From: Pseudomonadota bacterium
GTDB lineage: Bacteria > Cyanobacteriota > Vampirovibrionia > Obscuribacterales > Obscuribacteraceae
Reading direction: 5' to 3'
Length of the DNA: 64,000 nucleotides
Assembly (NCBI GenBank): GCA_021325555.1
Contig: JAJPGY010000005.1
Span: 92,006 to 156,005, forward strand
Positions within the stretch are counted from its first letter, which is position 1. Each line of letters opens with the position of its first letter. The notes beneath the pieces were generated by a model. That model did not search any database. It was not told where the DNA came from and saw only the letters and a program-made list of their open reading frames with translations. Below are positions 43,632 to 52,099 of this stretch, piece after piece. The position numbers and the translations under genes were made by a program.

Positions 43632-45092
43632 CTATATTTTGAAACCGGAAGCGTCGCGCCGGTAACCGACGGTCCGGGACTCCTCCTGACGGAGGGTGGT
43701 TGCCCAGGCGGCGAGCGGCTTGAACTCCGCCTGGAAGAACCGCAACGTCTCGGGCTCGTACGTCATCTCGAGGCCGCCGATATTTGTCCTCTGCTCGTAG
43801 CAGGCGATCACCGACTCCGCCACCACGTCCATGTGCGCCTGCGTGTATACCCGGCGGGGGATCGTCAGCCTGACTAGCTCGAGCTTCGGATAGCGATGCT
43901 CCCCGCTTACCGGGTCTCGTCCCGCGGAGACGATTCCCCGCTCCATGGCCCTCACGCCGGATTCCAGGTACAGGGCCGCCGTCAGCGCCTGCGCGGGAAA
44001 CTCGTGCTGGCGAATGTGGGGCAGGAAGCGGGCGGCGTCGAGATAGACCGCGTGCCCGCCGATCGGCTGCACGATAGGAACCTTCTCGGCCAGCAGCTTG
44101 TGGCCCAGGTACTGCACCTGCCCGATGCGGGCGGCCAGGTGATCGTCCTGGATGGCCTCCTCTATGCCGCGGGCCATCGCCTCCATGTCGCGGCCCGCCA
44201 TGCCGCCGTAAGTGTGGAGACCTTCGTAAAGCACCACGAGCTCGCAGGCCTTCCTGTAGAGCCTCTCATCGCGGAGGGCCAGAAAACCGCCGACATTGAC
44301 CAGCAGATCCTTCTTGCCCGACATGGTGCAACCGTCGGTCAGCGCGCACATGTCGGCCAGTATCTGCGCGCATGAGCGCTCCTGCTGCCCGGGCTCGACC
44401 ATCTTGATGAACCAGGCGTTCTCCATCGCTCTCGTGGCGTCGAGAAAGATCTTGATACCGTGCTCGGTGCAGACCTGCCTCACCTGTCTCAGGTTGGCCA
44501 GGGAGAACGGCTGCCCGCCGGCCATGTTGACACTGGCTTGCATATTGATGTACGGGATGTTGTCGGCGCCCACCTCGTCGATCAGCCGCTCCAGCTTGTG
44601 GATATCCACGTTGCCCTTGAACGGGTGCAGGCTGGTCGGATCGTGGGCCTGATCGACGATCACATCCCTGAAAGTACCGCCGGCCAGCTCCTGGTGCGCC
44701 CTCGTGGTGGTGAAGTACATGTTGCCCGGGATGAAGTCGCCGGGGCGGATGAGCATTTTGGCGAGAATGTGCTCGGCGCCGCGCCCCTGGTGCGTCGGCA
44801 CGATGTATGGATAGCCGTAATACTTCCGCACCATGTCGGCCAGGTGGTAGAAATTCTTGGACCCGGCGTAAGCCTCGTCGCCCTGCATCATGCCCGCCCA
44901 CTGGTAATCGCTCATCGCCGCGGTGCCGCTGTCCGTGAGCAGATCAATGTAGACATCCTCGGAGCGCAGGAGGAACGTGTTGTAGTGAGCCTGCTCGATC
45001 GCCCGCTCGCGGTAGCGCCGGGTGGTCATTCTCAACGGCTCGACGACTTTAATCTTGTAAGGCTCAGCCCAAGACCGGCGACGCTTGCTCAT
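43632..45092 (-). CDS. tpl: Tyrosine phenol-lyase
   Basis: A 486-residue PLP enzyme that cleaves L-tyrosine to phenol, pyruvate and ammonia. The PLP Lys lies in TMSGKKDLLVNVGG. Diagnostic residues agree with tyrosine phenol-lyase rather than tryptophanase: NMYFTTTRAHQE carries Thr where tryptophanase has Asp, and RAMERGIVSAGRDPVSGEH carries the phenol-binding Arg (MERG) that tryptophanase lacks. The carboxylate-binding Arg is in LVRLTIPRRVYTQ. A dyad element is 107 bp upstream. With the tryptophanase at 26837 it gives the cell two aromatic-amino-acid lyases under the same apparent control. Confidence 0.94.
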   Translation of the reverse strand: MSKRRRSWAEPYKIKVVEPLRMTTRRYRERAIEQAHYNTFLLRSEDVYIDLLTDSGTAAMSDYQWAGMMQGDEAYAGSKNFYHLADMVRKYYGYPYIVPTHQGRGAEHILAKMLIRPGDFIPGNMYFTTTRAHQELAGGTFRDVIVDQAHDPTSLHPFKGNVDIHKLERLIDEVGADNIPYINMQASVNMAGGQPFSLANLRQVRQVCTEHGIKIFLDATRAMENAWFIKMVEPGQQERSCAQILADMCALTDGCTMSGKKDLLVNVGGFLALRDERLYRKACELVVLYEGLHTYGGMAGRDMEAMARGIEEAIQDDHLAARIGQVQYLGHKLLAEKVPIVQPIGGHAVYLDAARFLPHIRQHEFPAQALTAALYLESGVRAMERGIVSAGRDPVSGEHRYPKLELVRLTIPRRVYTQAHMDVVAESVIACYEQRTNIGGLEMTYEPETLRFFQAEFKPLAAWATTLRQEESRTVGYRRDASGFKI

Positions 45093-45199
45093 GATGCTCG
45101 GCTCCCGCAGTGTGTACGAATGTGTACAGCTTGGGATACCGGATATTTCTTGTTATCCCCCCGCCGGCCGATTGATCCCGGGGCGGTGACCGAAAGGTA

Positions 45200-45217
45200 A
45201 TCGTCCGAAAGGTTGAT
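45200..45217. promoter_or_regulatory. Recurring dyad upstream of tyrosine phenol-lyase
   Basis: ATCGTCC GAAA GGTTGAT matches 12 of 14 half-site positions, 107 bp before the tyrosine phenol-lyase start. A second CCGAAAGGT is repeated just to its left (45190-45197 region). It also lies next to the start of the hemY/hemG pseudogene on the other strand. Confidence 0.6.
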
Positions 45218-45599
45218 GGAGATGCTTCGGTCTCCGCGTATGCTCAAACGGGCTGCTGTCACCATCCGGCCGGTGCTGAGACGGCGCGATCTCATTAACT
45301 CGACCACGCGTGGGCCCGCGAGCGTGATTATTATCGGCGCCGGCATCTCCGGGCTGGGGGCGGAGGCGGTGGAGCGGCTCGCGCAGCCGTTGATAGGCGG
45401 CATCTAAGCCGCCGGCGCGGAGCGTTTGAGAAGCCAGGTCGTTCTCCCGCAGATGGTGGAGATGGAAAGACGCGACGGCAACATCATGGGCGGCTTGCTC
45501 AGGCAGAGGATGTTTCCGCCAGCCCGCCCGGCGGGAAAAGCGGGCGGCCAGGTCCGCAGCCGCAGCGCTGGCATACCGTTGAGCTGTCCAGGGGCTTAA
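45216..45599 (+). pseudogene. Protoporphyrinogen oxidase (HemY/HemG-like) pseudogene with internal deletion
   Basis: The frame reads ASVIIIGAGISGLG, the FAD-binding Rossmann start of flavin amine-oxidoreductases. It then jumps directly to AEAVERLAQPLIGGI, a TAA at 45405, and continues in the same frame with AAGAERLRSQVVLPQMVEME and RRDGNIMGGLLRQR. In protoporphyrinogen oxidases the PL-x-x-GIY-x-A-D segment and the P-x-x-x-E-x-E-x-x-x-GS motif lie in this order far from the N terminus, so some 170-200 residues are missing and the Tyr codon became a stop. It ends at TAA 45597-45599, overlapping the convergent gene by four bases. Confidence 0.65.
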
Positions 45600-46150
45600 G
45601 CGTGCGACCAGTAAACCCGCACGAACTTCTCTCTGGGCGAAGGCTTGATTCGCAGCGCGCCTTTGAAGCTCTTTTGCATCTCCTTGCCGAGCCGGGTAGC
45701 GAGCCAGCGGGTCGTCGTGCGGATCTCCAGCCTGTTGCCCAGGTCTTTGAGAACCGCTATCCGCGAGGCGGGATTATCGTGCCAGGCTTCGTCTTCCGTA
45801 TGGTGAAGGAGGGCGACCACCTCTTCCTTGCTGGCGCTCAGGAGCGGGCTCTCGAGGATCACCTCCCCCTCGTGGATCTCGGATTCCAGGCGGTGGCAGC
45901 CGGGACACAGCCCCCGCTCCACATCCTGCTCACGCACGAGAGACTCGAAGCGCGTCGGGTTCAGATACCAGTGCTTCGCCTCCAAAATCGCCCCGCAGCG
46001 CAGGCAGATTTTCCGGTGCCCGTCGCAGCCAGGCTCTCCCCTGAGCCGCCTATCCTCATACAGCCTGTCCAGAGCGTGCCCTATCTCCGGCGCCCGCTCT
46101 TTCCTGGAAAGCGGCGGACTGGGCTTGCTCGCCTCTGGCTTGGTTCCCAT
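45596..46150 (-). CDS. Zinc-ribbon protein of the BCAM0308/NMD3-like family
   Basis: 184 residues. A CxxC pair (ICLRCGAILEAKHWY) and CPGCH form a probable zinc ribbon; the C-terminal part HDNPASRIAVLKDLGNRLEI and WLATRLGKEMQKSFKGAL is the conserved body. I recall the family (BCAM0308) from stress-response gene clusters with universal stress proteins; the biochemical role is unknown. GAGG lies seven bases before the ATG. A dyad matching 13 of 14 positions is 217 bp upstream. Confidence 0.82.
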   Translation of the reverse strand: MGTKPEASKPSPPLSRKERAPEIGHALDRLYEDRRLRGEPGCDGHRKICLRCGAILEAKHWYLNPTRFESLVREQDVERGLCPGCHRLESEIHEGEVILESPLLSASKEEVVALLHHTEDEAWHDNPASRIAVLKDLGNRLEIRTTTRWLATRLGKEMQKSFKGALRIKPSPREKFVRVYWSHA

Positions 46151-46232
46151 GTCACGGCCTCACATTCCAGATCGTCTTTCCGGTCGGACGCGCCCGCCGG
46201 AGGGAATCCCCAGGCCGTCCGCGACATATAAG

Positions 46233-46256
46233 AGACCCCAGGAAGTCCTGGGGTCT
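46233..46256. terminator. Strong hairpin, possible terminator of the response regulator gene
   Basis: AGACCCCAGGA, then AG, then TCCTGGGGTCT: an 11-bp perfect stem. On the minus strand it is followed by CTTATAT, a weak pyrimidine/AT run, so it could end transcripts from the response regulator. It also lies in the leader of the zinc-ribbon gene. Confidence 0.4.
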
Positions 46257-46367
46257 TCAGGCTCGAAGCTTTCGCTCGGTTGCCTGCCGCCCTTGAAGTG
46301 TCCCTGTAAGGTCGGCTTCTTCGGGCTTCTCTCAATTTCAGTTTATCGCGCCGCGGCGGCCGGATCC

Positions 46368-46385
46368 ATCATCCCTATGGACGAT
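46368..46385. promoter_or_regulatory. Recurring dyad upstream of the zinc-ribbon gene
   Basis: ATCATCC CTAT GGACGAT matches 13 of 14 half-site positions. It lies 217 bp upstream of the zinc-ribbon gene and 28 bp after the response regulator stop, so a promoter here would give a long leader that includes the hairpin at 46233. Confidence 0.6.
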
Positions 46386-46413
46386 TACGGCGGCGGACAG
46401 CGCAGTCTAACGG

Positions 46414-47148
46414 CTACACGAGCCCTCGCCGCATGGCATGCACGGCCGCCTGCGTGCGATCGTCAACAGCCAGCTTGTTGAGGATGTTCCGCACGTGTGT
46501 CTTGGCGGTGGCCAGGGAGATGATCAGCCTGTCGGCGATCTGCTGGTTTGACAACCCGTCGACGATCAGCTTGAGAACCTCAAGCTCCCGGGAGGAGAGG
46601 GGCTCGACCATCGGCCTGTCCGGGGCAGGTGCCGGTCCGGTTGCCGGCGCCTGGGACGCAGGTTCCGCCTCGGGCTCCGGCTGCTCCGCCGGCTCGCCTT
46701 CGGTGTAGTGCTTGAGAACCCGGCTGGCGATCGTGGCGTCCAGCCAGGCATCGCCGGCAAAGACGGAACGTATCGCAGTGTAAAGTCTTTCGGGGGCCAC
46801 GTCTTTCAAGCAATAGCCGGAGGCGCCGGCAGCCAGCGAGGCCAGGATGTCGCGGTCGTTGTCGTGCTGGGTGAGCATGATAACCCGCCGCGAGGGATCC
46901 TCGTCGATAATCTTCTTGGCCGCCTGTATGCCGTCCATTACCGGCATGCCCACGTCCATCAAGATGACGTCCGGCTTCAACTCCGCGGCGGCGGCCACAG
47001 CCTCCTGACCGTTGGCCGCCTCGCCGATCACCGTTATGTCGTTGGTCCTCTTGAGCGCGGTCTTCAGACCCAGTCTGGTCAGCGCGTGGTCCTCCACGAG
47101 CAATACCCTGATTGCGCCGTCTGCGTTGGATTTTGGTTGTTCAGTCAT
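46414..47148 (-). CDS. NarL/LuxR-family response regulator
   Basis: 244 residues: a receiver domain (about 13-130) with phosphoacceptor Asp in ELKPDVILMDVGMPVMDGI and Lys in CLKDVAPERLY, an unusual Pro/Glu/Ala-rich linker (about 153-177), and a LuxR-type helix-turn-helix (SSRELEVLKLIVDGLSNQQI, then ATAKTHVRNIL). It is divergent from the globin-coupled kinase with about 150 bp between starts, the classical arrangement of a two-component pair. It is the best candidate to bind the recurring 18-bp dyad, since NarL and DosR relatives bind 7-mer inverted half-sites. Its own promoter shows no copy. Confidence 0.93.
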   Translation of the reverse strand: MTEQPKSNADGAIRVLLVEDHALTRLGLKTALKRTNDITVIGEAANGQEAVAAAAELKPDVILMDVGMPVMDGIQAAKKIIDEDPSRRVIMLTQHDNDRDILASLAAGASGYCLKDVAPERLYTAIRSVFAGDAWLDATIASRVLKHYTEGEPAEQPEPEAEPASQAPATGPAPAPDRPMVEPLSSRELEVLKLIVDGLSNQQIADRLIISLATAKTHVRNILNKLAVDDRTQAAVHAMRRGLV

Positions 47149-47297
47149 GATTTGCCGGGCAAGTTTCTTTCACTAATTATATATTGATGTACTGTGGGAT
47201 CCGCGCAAGCCCTCCCAGCACATGTTACCGGGGACGGCGCTCACGGAAACCCGCGAGCCGAGGGGCCGGCGGCAGGCGCGATTTTCAAGAGGCGACG

Positions 47298-48905
47298 ATG
47301 ACGGACGGAAAGATCGGGCACGAGCATGAGGCTGCTCCGGGCACATTGAGCGCGCAGGAGATTGAGCTGCGCCGGCGCTGGCTGGAGTTCGACGAACGCG
47401 ACGAGGAGATCCTCAAAGAGGAGGTCGACAAGCTCATCCAGCCCAGGGTCGATGAGCTGATCGAGGACATGTACGATCACTTTCTCGCCTTCGAGGAGAC
47501 GCGCGACTTCTTCCCCGACACAGAAACCCTGCGCAGGGCAAAGACCAGGCAGGGACAATATTACCGGAACCTGCTCAAAGGGGAGTACGGCCAGAAGTAC
47601 GTCCAGGAAAGGCTTCAGGTCGGCTACACGCACTACCGGATCGATCTGGAGCCGAAATGGTACATAGGCGCCTATAACCGGGCGCTCGCCTGGATGCTGG
47701 AGAGGCTGTTCGAAAAGTTCGACCCCGACCGCTCCAAGCTGCTGCGGGCCCTGAAGGCGCTGCTCAAGATCATTTTCTTCGACATGATCCTGGCAATCGA
47801 AAGTTACATAAGCGCCAAGGAGACCGCGATCAGGAGGCATCGCGACGCCCTGCGCGAGCTCGAGACGGAAAGGCGCGTGACCAAGAGCATCCTGGAGAGC
47901 GCCCCGATCGGCATCGTCAGCCTGGACCGGGAGCTTGTCTGCGTGGAGTGCAACGACGAGTTCATCCAGATCCTCGACCTCACCCTCCGGCACGAGGTGA
48001 TAGGCAAGTCGCTCTTCACGCTGGCGCCGCATTTCAATCGCTCGCTGTTTCAGGAGGTGCTGTCGACAGGGCAGCCATGCCGGCGGGCGGCCGACCGTCT
48101 CAACCTCTCCCGCAGCCAGATTGCCGAGGAGATCTACTGGGACTGGGCGGCCTGGCCGATCAAGGATGACGCCGGCGCCGTCACGGGGGTTGTGGCCATG
48201 TTCTCCAACGCCACGGACAGGGTGATGCTGCAGCAGCAGCGGGAGGATTTCGTGGCCACCCTGACCCATGACCTGAAAACTCCAGTGCTGGCCACCAATC
48301 GGGCCGTGCAGTTTCTTCTCGAGGGCGATTTCGGGCCGCTTGCGGACGGGCAAAAGGAGGTCCTGCAGACCATACTGCAGAGCAACTCGGCGCTTTACGG
48401 GCTGGTGCAGACGCTGCTCGACGTTTATCGTTTCGACAGCGGCGTCAAGGAGCTTCACGTCAAGAGTTGCAACCTGGCGGCGATGATCGCCCAACTGGTC
48501 ACCGAGATCATGCCGCTGGCCCAGGAGAAAGGGCTGCAGCTGGCAGCGGCCGTGCCGGCAGACGCCAGAGAGGTCTCCTGTGATGAGGACGAAATGAGAC
48601 GGGTGCTCCAGAACCTGATGGACAACGCGCTCAAATTCACGGCGCCCGGCGGCTCGATCAAGGTTACGATGAGGCAGGAAGGGGAGAGAACCCAGATAAG
48701 CGTCTCCGATACCGGCAGAGGGATACGCGAGGAGGACAAGCCCAAGCTCTTCCAGCGCTTCTGGCAGGCCGGAACAACCGGGCGCTACTACGCGAGCACC
48801 GGGCTCGGGCTCTACCTCTCGCGCCGGATAATCGAGGGGCACGGCGGCAGGATCTGGTGCGAGAGCACGGCCGGCAAGGGCAGCACGTTTTACATCGAGA
48901 TATAG
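47298..48905 (+). CDS. Globin-coupled sensor histidine kinase
   Basis: 535 residues from the ATG at 47298, preceded by GAGGCG. Residues 20-180 form a protoglobin domain: GYTHYRIDLEPKWYIGAYNR carries the proximal haem His112 as in HemAT-type sensors. A PAS-like domain follows (about 195-310, SILESAPIGIVSLDREL), then HisKA with phosphoacceptor His324 in TLTHDLKTPV, N-box LMDNALKF, and G boxes DTGRGI and GLGLYL. There is no membrane segment, so the sensor is cytoplasmic and suited to O2 or NO. The divergent response regulator at 46414 is the obvious partner. The degenerate kinase at 36939 is its relative. Confidence 0.95.
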   Translation: MTDGKIGHEHEAAPGTLSAQEIELRRRWLEFDERDEEILKEEVDKLIQPRVDELIEDMYDHFLAFEETRDFFPDTETLRRAKTRQGQYYRNLLKGEYGQKYVQERLQVGYTHYRIDLEPKWYIGAYNRALAWMLERLFEKFDPDRSKLLRALKALLKIIFFDMILAIESYISAKETAIRRHRDALRELETERRVTKSILESAPIGIVSLDRELVCVECNDEFIQILDLTLRHEVIGKSLFTLAPHFNRSLFQEVLSTGQPCRRAADRLNLSRSQIAEEIYWDWAAWPIKDDAGAVTGVVAMFSNATDRVMLQQQREDFVATLTHDLKTPVLATNRAVQFLLEGDFGPLADGQKEVLQTILQSNSALYGLVQTLLDVYRFDSGVKELHVKSCNLAAMIAQLVTEIMPLAQEKGLQLAAAVPADAREVSCDEDEMRRVLQNLMDNALKFTAPGGSIKVTMRQEGERTQISVSDTGRGIREEDKPKLFQRFWQAGTTGRYYASTGLGLYLSRRIIEGHGGRIWCESTAGKGSTFYIEI

Positions 48906-49089
48906 CTGCCCGGCGGCGACAAGTCAGCCGCGCGGCCGATGGTCGGCGGCGCGGACTGTGACAGGATGATTCTTGACCGCAGGGAGGATGCCGGGCCATG
49001 GCGCAGGCGAGCGCTGTCTGGCTCTCGGATAAGCCCTCTCTGCGCCGGGCTCCGCGCCCGGCGTAGAGAGGGCTGGCGCAAGGAGCCGG

Positions 49090-49680
49090 TTGGCGAACCG
49101 CCGCTCGGCGCCCCTGCACGGAAGATACCGCGTCCAGAGGTGGCAATTGAGCGACGACCTCCGCAACTACCAGGCTCACGACCGGCTGCCCGACGGCCGC
49201 CCGGTGACGATCAGGGCGATCCGTCCGGAGGACAAGCCTTTGTTGCTGGCCGGGCTGCAACGCCAGAGCCCGCACGCCGTTTATCTCCGCTTCTTCAGAT
49301 ACAAGGACACGCTCACCGACCAGGAGCTGGCTTACTTTACCGAGGTGGACTTTGTCAACCACGTGGCCATAGTCGCCAGCCTGGAGAAGGACGGCGTCGA
49401 CTATCCGGTGGCCGTTGGCCGCTACATAGTCTCGCCGGACGCCCCCTGGCCCACGGCGGAGGTGGCGCTCTCGGTCGACGAGTCCTGTCAAGGCATCGGG
49501 GTGGGCACGACGGTCTTGAAACACCTGCTGCAGATTGCGCGGGGGGCGGGAATAAGGGAGCTGGTGGGCATGGTCCTGCCGGAAAATACGCTAATGCTGG
49601 AGATCATTGATCACTCCGGGCTGCCGGTTGCCCGCAAGCTGAATGAGACCGGCGTCCTGGAGGTGCGGCTCAGGCTGTAG
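49090..49680 (+). CDS. GNAT-family N-acetyltransferase
   Basis: 196 residues. The fold is recognised from DGRPVTIRAIRPEDKPLLLA, a YLRFF motif common in the Pat/acetyl-CoA-dependent subgroup, and the acetyl-CoA loop VDESCQGIGVGTTVLKHLL. TTG start with AAGGAG five bases before it. It lies 19 bp upstream of phosphoketolase, in an operon that makes acetyl phosphate and acetate, so a role in protein acetylation or in tuning that pathway fits but is not shown. The substrate is unknown. Confidence 0.85.
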   Translation: MANRRSAPLHGRYRVQRWQLSDDLRNYQAHDRLPDGRPVTIRAIRPEDKPLLLAGLQRQSPHAVYLRFFRYKDTLTDQELAYFTEVDFVNHVAIVASLEKDGVDYPVAVGRYIVSPDAPWPTAEVALSVDESCQGIGVGTTVLKHLLQIARGAGIRELVGMVLPENTLMLEIIDHSGLPVARKLNETGVLEVRLRL

Positions 49681-49699
49681 CAGGGTGAGGTGAACAGAG

Positions 49700-52096
49700 A
49701 TGACCAGACATTCCGGAAACACAGGGGTAAGCACGGCGACTCAGGCGGGTCCGCTCTCGGCCGAGGAGCTAGGCAAAATGCACGCGTGGTGGCGGGCGGC
49801 CAACTACCTTTCCGTGGGGCAGATCTACCTGATGGACAATCCGCTCCTGCAGGAGCCGCTGGAGCTCAAGCACATCAAGCCGCGGCTGCTCGGCCACTGG
49901 GGAACGACGCCCGGCCTAAACCTCATATATGTGCACATGAACCGGGTGATCAAGAGATACGATCTCGAGGCGATCTTCGTCACCGGACCTGGCCACGGCG
50001 GCCCGGGGCTGGTGGCGAACGCTTATCTGGAAGGGACCTACAGCGAGGTTTATCCGCTTGTCACACCGGACAGACAGGGGATGAAGAAGCTCTTTACCCA
50101 GTTTTCCTTCCCCGGGGGCATCCCCAGCCATGTCGCGCCCGAGACGCCCGGCTCGATCAACGAGGGCGGCGAGCTGGGATACTGCCTGCTTCACGCGTGC
50201 GGGGCGGTGCTGGACAACCCCGACCTGATCGCCTGCTGCGTGGTGGGCGACGGCGAGGCCGAGACCGGGCCGCTGGCCACCAGCTGGCATTCCAACAAGT
50301 TCCTGAACCCGGCGCGTGACGGGGCGGTGCTGCCTATCCTGCACCTGAACGGCTACAAGATTCACAACCCCACCATCCTCGCCCGCATAAGCAGGGAGGA
50401 GCTGGAAAGCCTTCTGGCGGGCTACGGGTACAAGCCGTATTTTGTCGAGGGAAGGGAACCGGAGCGCGTTCACCAGATGTTGGCGGCGGCACTCGATGCC
50501 TGCGTCGAGGAGATCCTGCGGATCCGCAAGGAGGCCAGGCGGGAGGGGGTCAGCGACCGTCCCCGCTATCCGATGATCGTGCTTATCACCCCGAAAGGCT
50601 GGACCGGCCCCAGGGAGGTTGACGGTCTGCCCGTCGAGGGCACCTTCCGTTCGCATCAGGTTCCCTTATCCGATCTGGCTGGCAAGCCCGAGCGGATAAG
50701 AATGCTGGAAGAGTGGATGCGCAGCTATAAACCGGAGGAGCTCTTCGACGATAACGGCGCGCTTGTAAGCGAGCTGGCCGAGCTGGCCCCGAAAGGAACC
50801 AGGAGAATGAGCGCCAACCCGCACGCTAACGGCGGCCTGCTGTTGCGCGATCTAAAGCTGCCCGACTTCCGTGGCTATGCTGTGCCGGTGCCCAAGCCGG
50901 GCGGCGTCGAGGCGGAGGCGACAAGGGTGATGGGGCAGTTCCTGCGCGATGTGATCAAGGGCAACCCGGACAACTTCCGCCTCATGGGACCGGACGAGAC
51001 GCTTTCGAATCGTCTGGGAGCCGTCTTCGAGGTGACGGACAGGGTCTTCATGGGCGAGATCCTCAAAGACGACGAGCATATAAGCAGGAACGGTCGTGTC
51101 ATGGAGGTCCTGAGCGAACACGCATGCCAGGGCTGGCTGGAAGGATATCTGCTGACCGGCCGGCACGGCCTGTTCACGTGCTACGAGGCGTTCATACACA
51201 TTGTCGACTCCATGTTCAACCAGCACGCCAAGTGGCTGAAGGTGACTCGAAATATTCCCTGGCGGCAGCCGATCGCCTCGTTGAACTATCTGCTGACTTC
51301 GCATGTCTGGCGGCAGGATCACAACGGGTTCAGCCATCAGGATCCCGGCTTCATCGATCACGCGGTGAACAAGAAGGCCGATATCATCCGGGTCTATCTG
51401 CCGCCCGACGCCAACACGCTGCTTTCGGTGACCGACCACTGCCTGCGCAGCAGGGACTATATAAACATCATCGTGGCCGGCAAGCAGCCGGCGCCGCAGT
51501 GGCTGTCCATGGAGGAGGCGGTCAAGCATTGCAGCAAGGGGCTCGGCATCTGGGAATGGGCGAGCAATGATCAGGACGGGGAGCCCGATGCCGTGATGGC
51601 GTGCGCGGGGGACGTGCCGACGCTGGAGACGCTGGCGGCTGTGGATCTGTTGCGGCGCCACCTTCCTGCGCTGAAGGTCCGTGTGGTCAACGTCGTCGAT
51701 CTGATGACCCTGCAGCCGCAGAGCGAGCACCCGCACGGGCTGCCGGATGCCGACTTCGACTCGATCTTCACCAGGGACAAGCCTATCATATTTGCCTATC
51801 ACGGCTACCCGTGGCTCATCCACCGGCTCACATACCGGCGGAGAAACCACCACGGCCTGCACGTCAGGGGATATAAGGAGGAGGGCACGACCACGACCCC
51901 GTTCGACATGGTGGTGATGAACGATCTCGATCGCTACCACCTGGCCTGCGACGTCATCGACCGCGTGCCGAGGCTGCATTACGCCTCCGCGAGGGCCAAG
52001 CAGTTGTTCCACGACAAGCTGATCGAGCACAAGCAATACATTGCCGCCCACGGGGAGGATATGCCAGATATCCAGGACTGGAAGTGGTCTGGCTGA
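49700..52096 (+). CDS. xfp: Phosphoketolase (xylulose-5-phosphate/fructose-6-phosphate)
   Basis: 798 residues, the standard length. It splits xylulose 5-phosphate or fructose 6-phosphate with phosphate, giving acetyl phosphate. Landmarks: [41 protein letters not shown], the TPP/Mg motif [20 protein letters not shown] and [20 protein letters not shown] precedes the ATG. The acetate kinase gene follows after three bases, so the two enzymes form a two-step acetate and ATP yielding branch useful when respiration is limited. Confidence 0.98.
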   Translation: MTRHSGNTGVSTATQAGPLSAEELGKMHAWWRAANYLSVGQIYLMDNPLLQEPLELKHIKPRLLGHWGTTPGLNLIYVHMNRVIKRYDLEAIFVTGPGHGGPGLVANAYLEGTYSEVYPLVTPDRQGMKKLFTQFSFPGGIPSHVAPETPGSINEGGELGYCLLHACGAVLDNPDLIACCVVGDGEAETGPLATSWHSNKFLNPARDGAVLPILHLNGYKIHNPTILARISREELESLLAGYGYKPYFVEGREPERVHQMLAAALDACVEEILRIRKEARREGVSDRPRYPMIVLITPKGWTGPREVDGLPVEGTFRSHQVPLSDLAGKPERIRMLEEWMRSYKPEELFDDNGALVSELAELAPKGTRRMSANPHANGGLLLRDLKLPDFRGYAVPVPKPGGVEAEATRVMGQFLRDVIKGNPDNFRLMGPDETLSNRLGAVFEVTDRVFMGEILKDDEHISRNGRVMEVLSEHACQGWLEGYLLTGRHGLFTCYEAFIHIVDSMFNQHAKWLKVTRNIPWRQPIASLNYLLTSHVWRQDHNGFSHQDPGFIDHAVNKKADIIRVYLPPDANTLLSVTDHCLRSRDYINIIVAGKQPAPQWLSMEEAVKHCSKGLGIWEWASNDQDGEPDAVMACAGDVPTLETLAAVDLLRRHLPALKVRVVNVVDLMTLQPQSEHPHGLPDADFDSIFTRDKPIIFAYHGYPWLIHRLTYRRRNHHGLHVRGYKEEGTTTTPFDMVVMNDLDRYHLACDVIDRVPRLHYASARAKQLFHDKLIEHKQYIAAHGEDMPDIQDWKWSG

Positions 52097-52099
52097 GAC

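Noticed and set aside
43391..43642. 83-codon frame with CARCKD motif
   Set aside because: No ribosome site, no similarity, and it runs over the inverted repeat and into the end of the tyrosine phenol-lyase gene.
47241..48842. 533-codon minus-strand frame opposite the globin kinase
   Set aside because: Antisense shadow with Leu/Val/Glu-rich composition; the plus strand has clear protoglobin and kinase motifs.
48961..48980. Single GGATGAT half-site upstream of the GNAT gene
   Set aside because: No second half-site at the required spacing, so the phosphoketolase operon cannot be assigned to the regulon from sequence.
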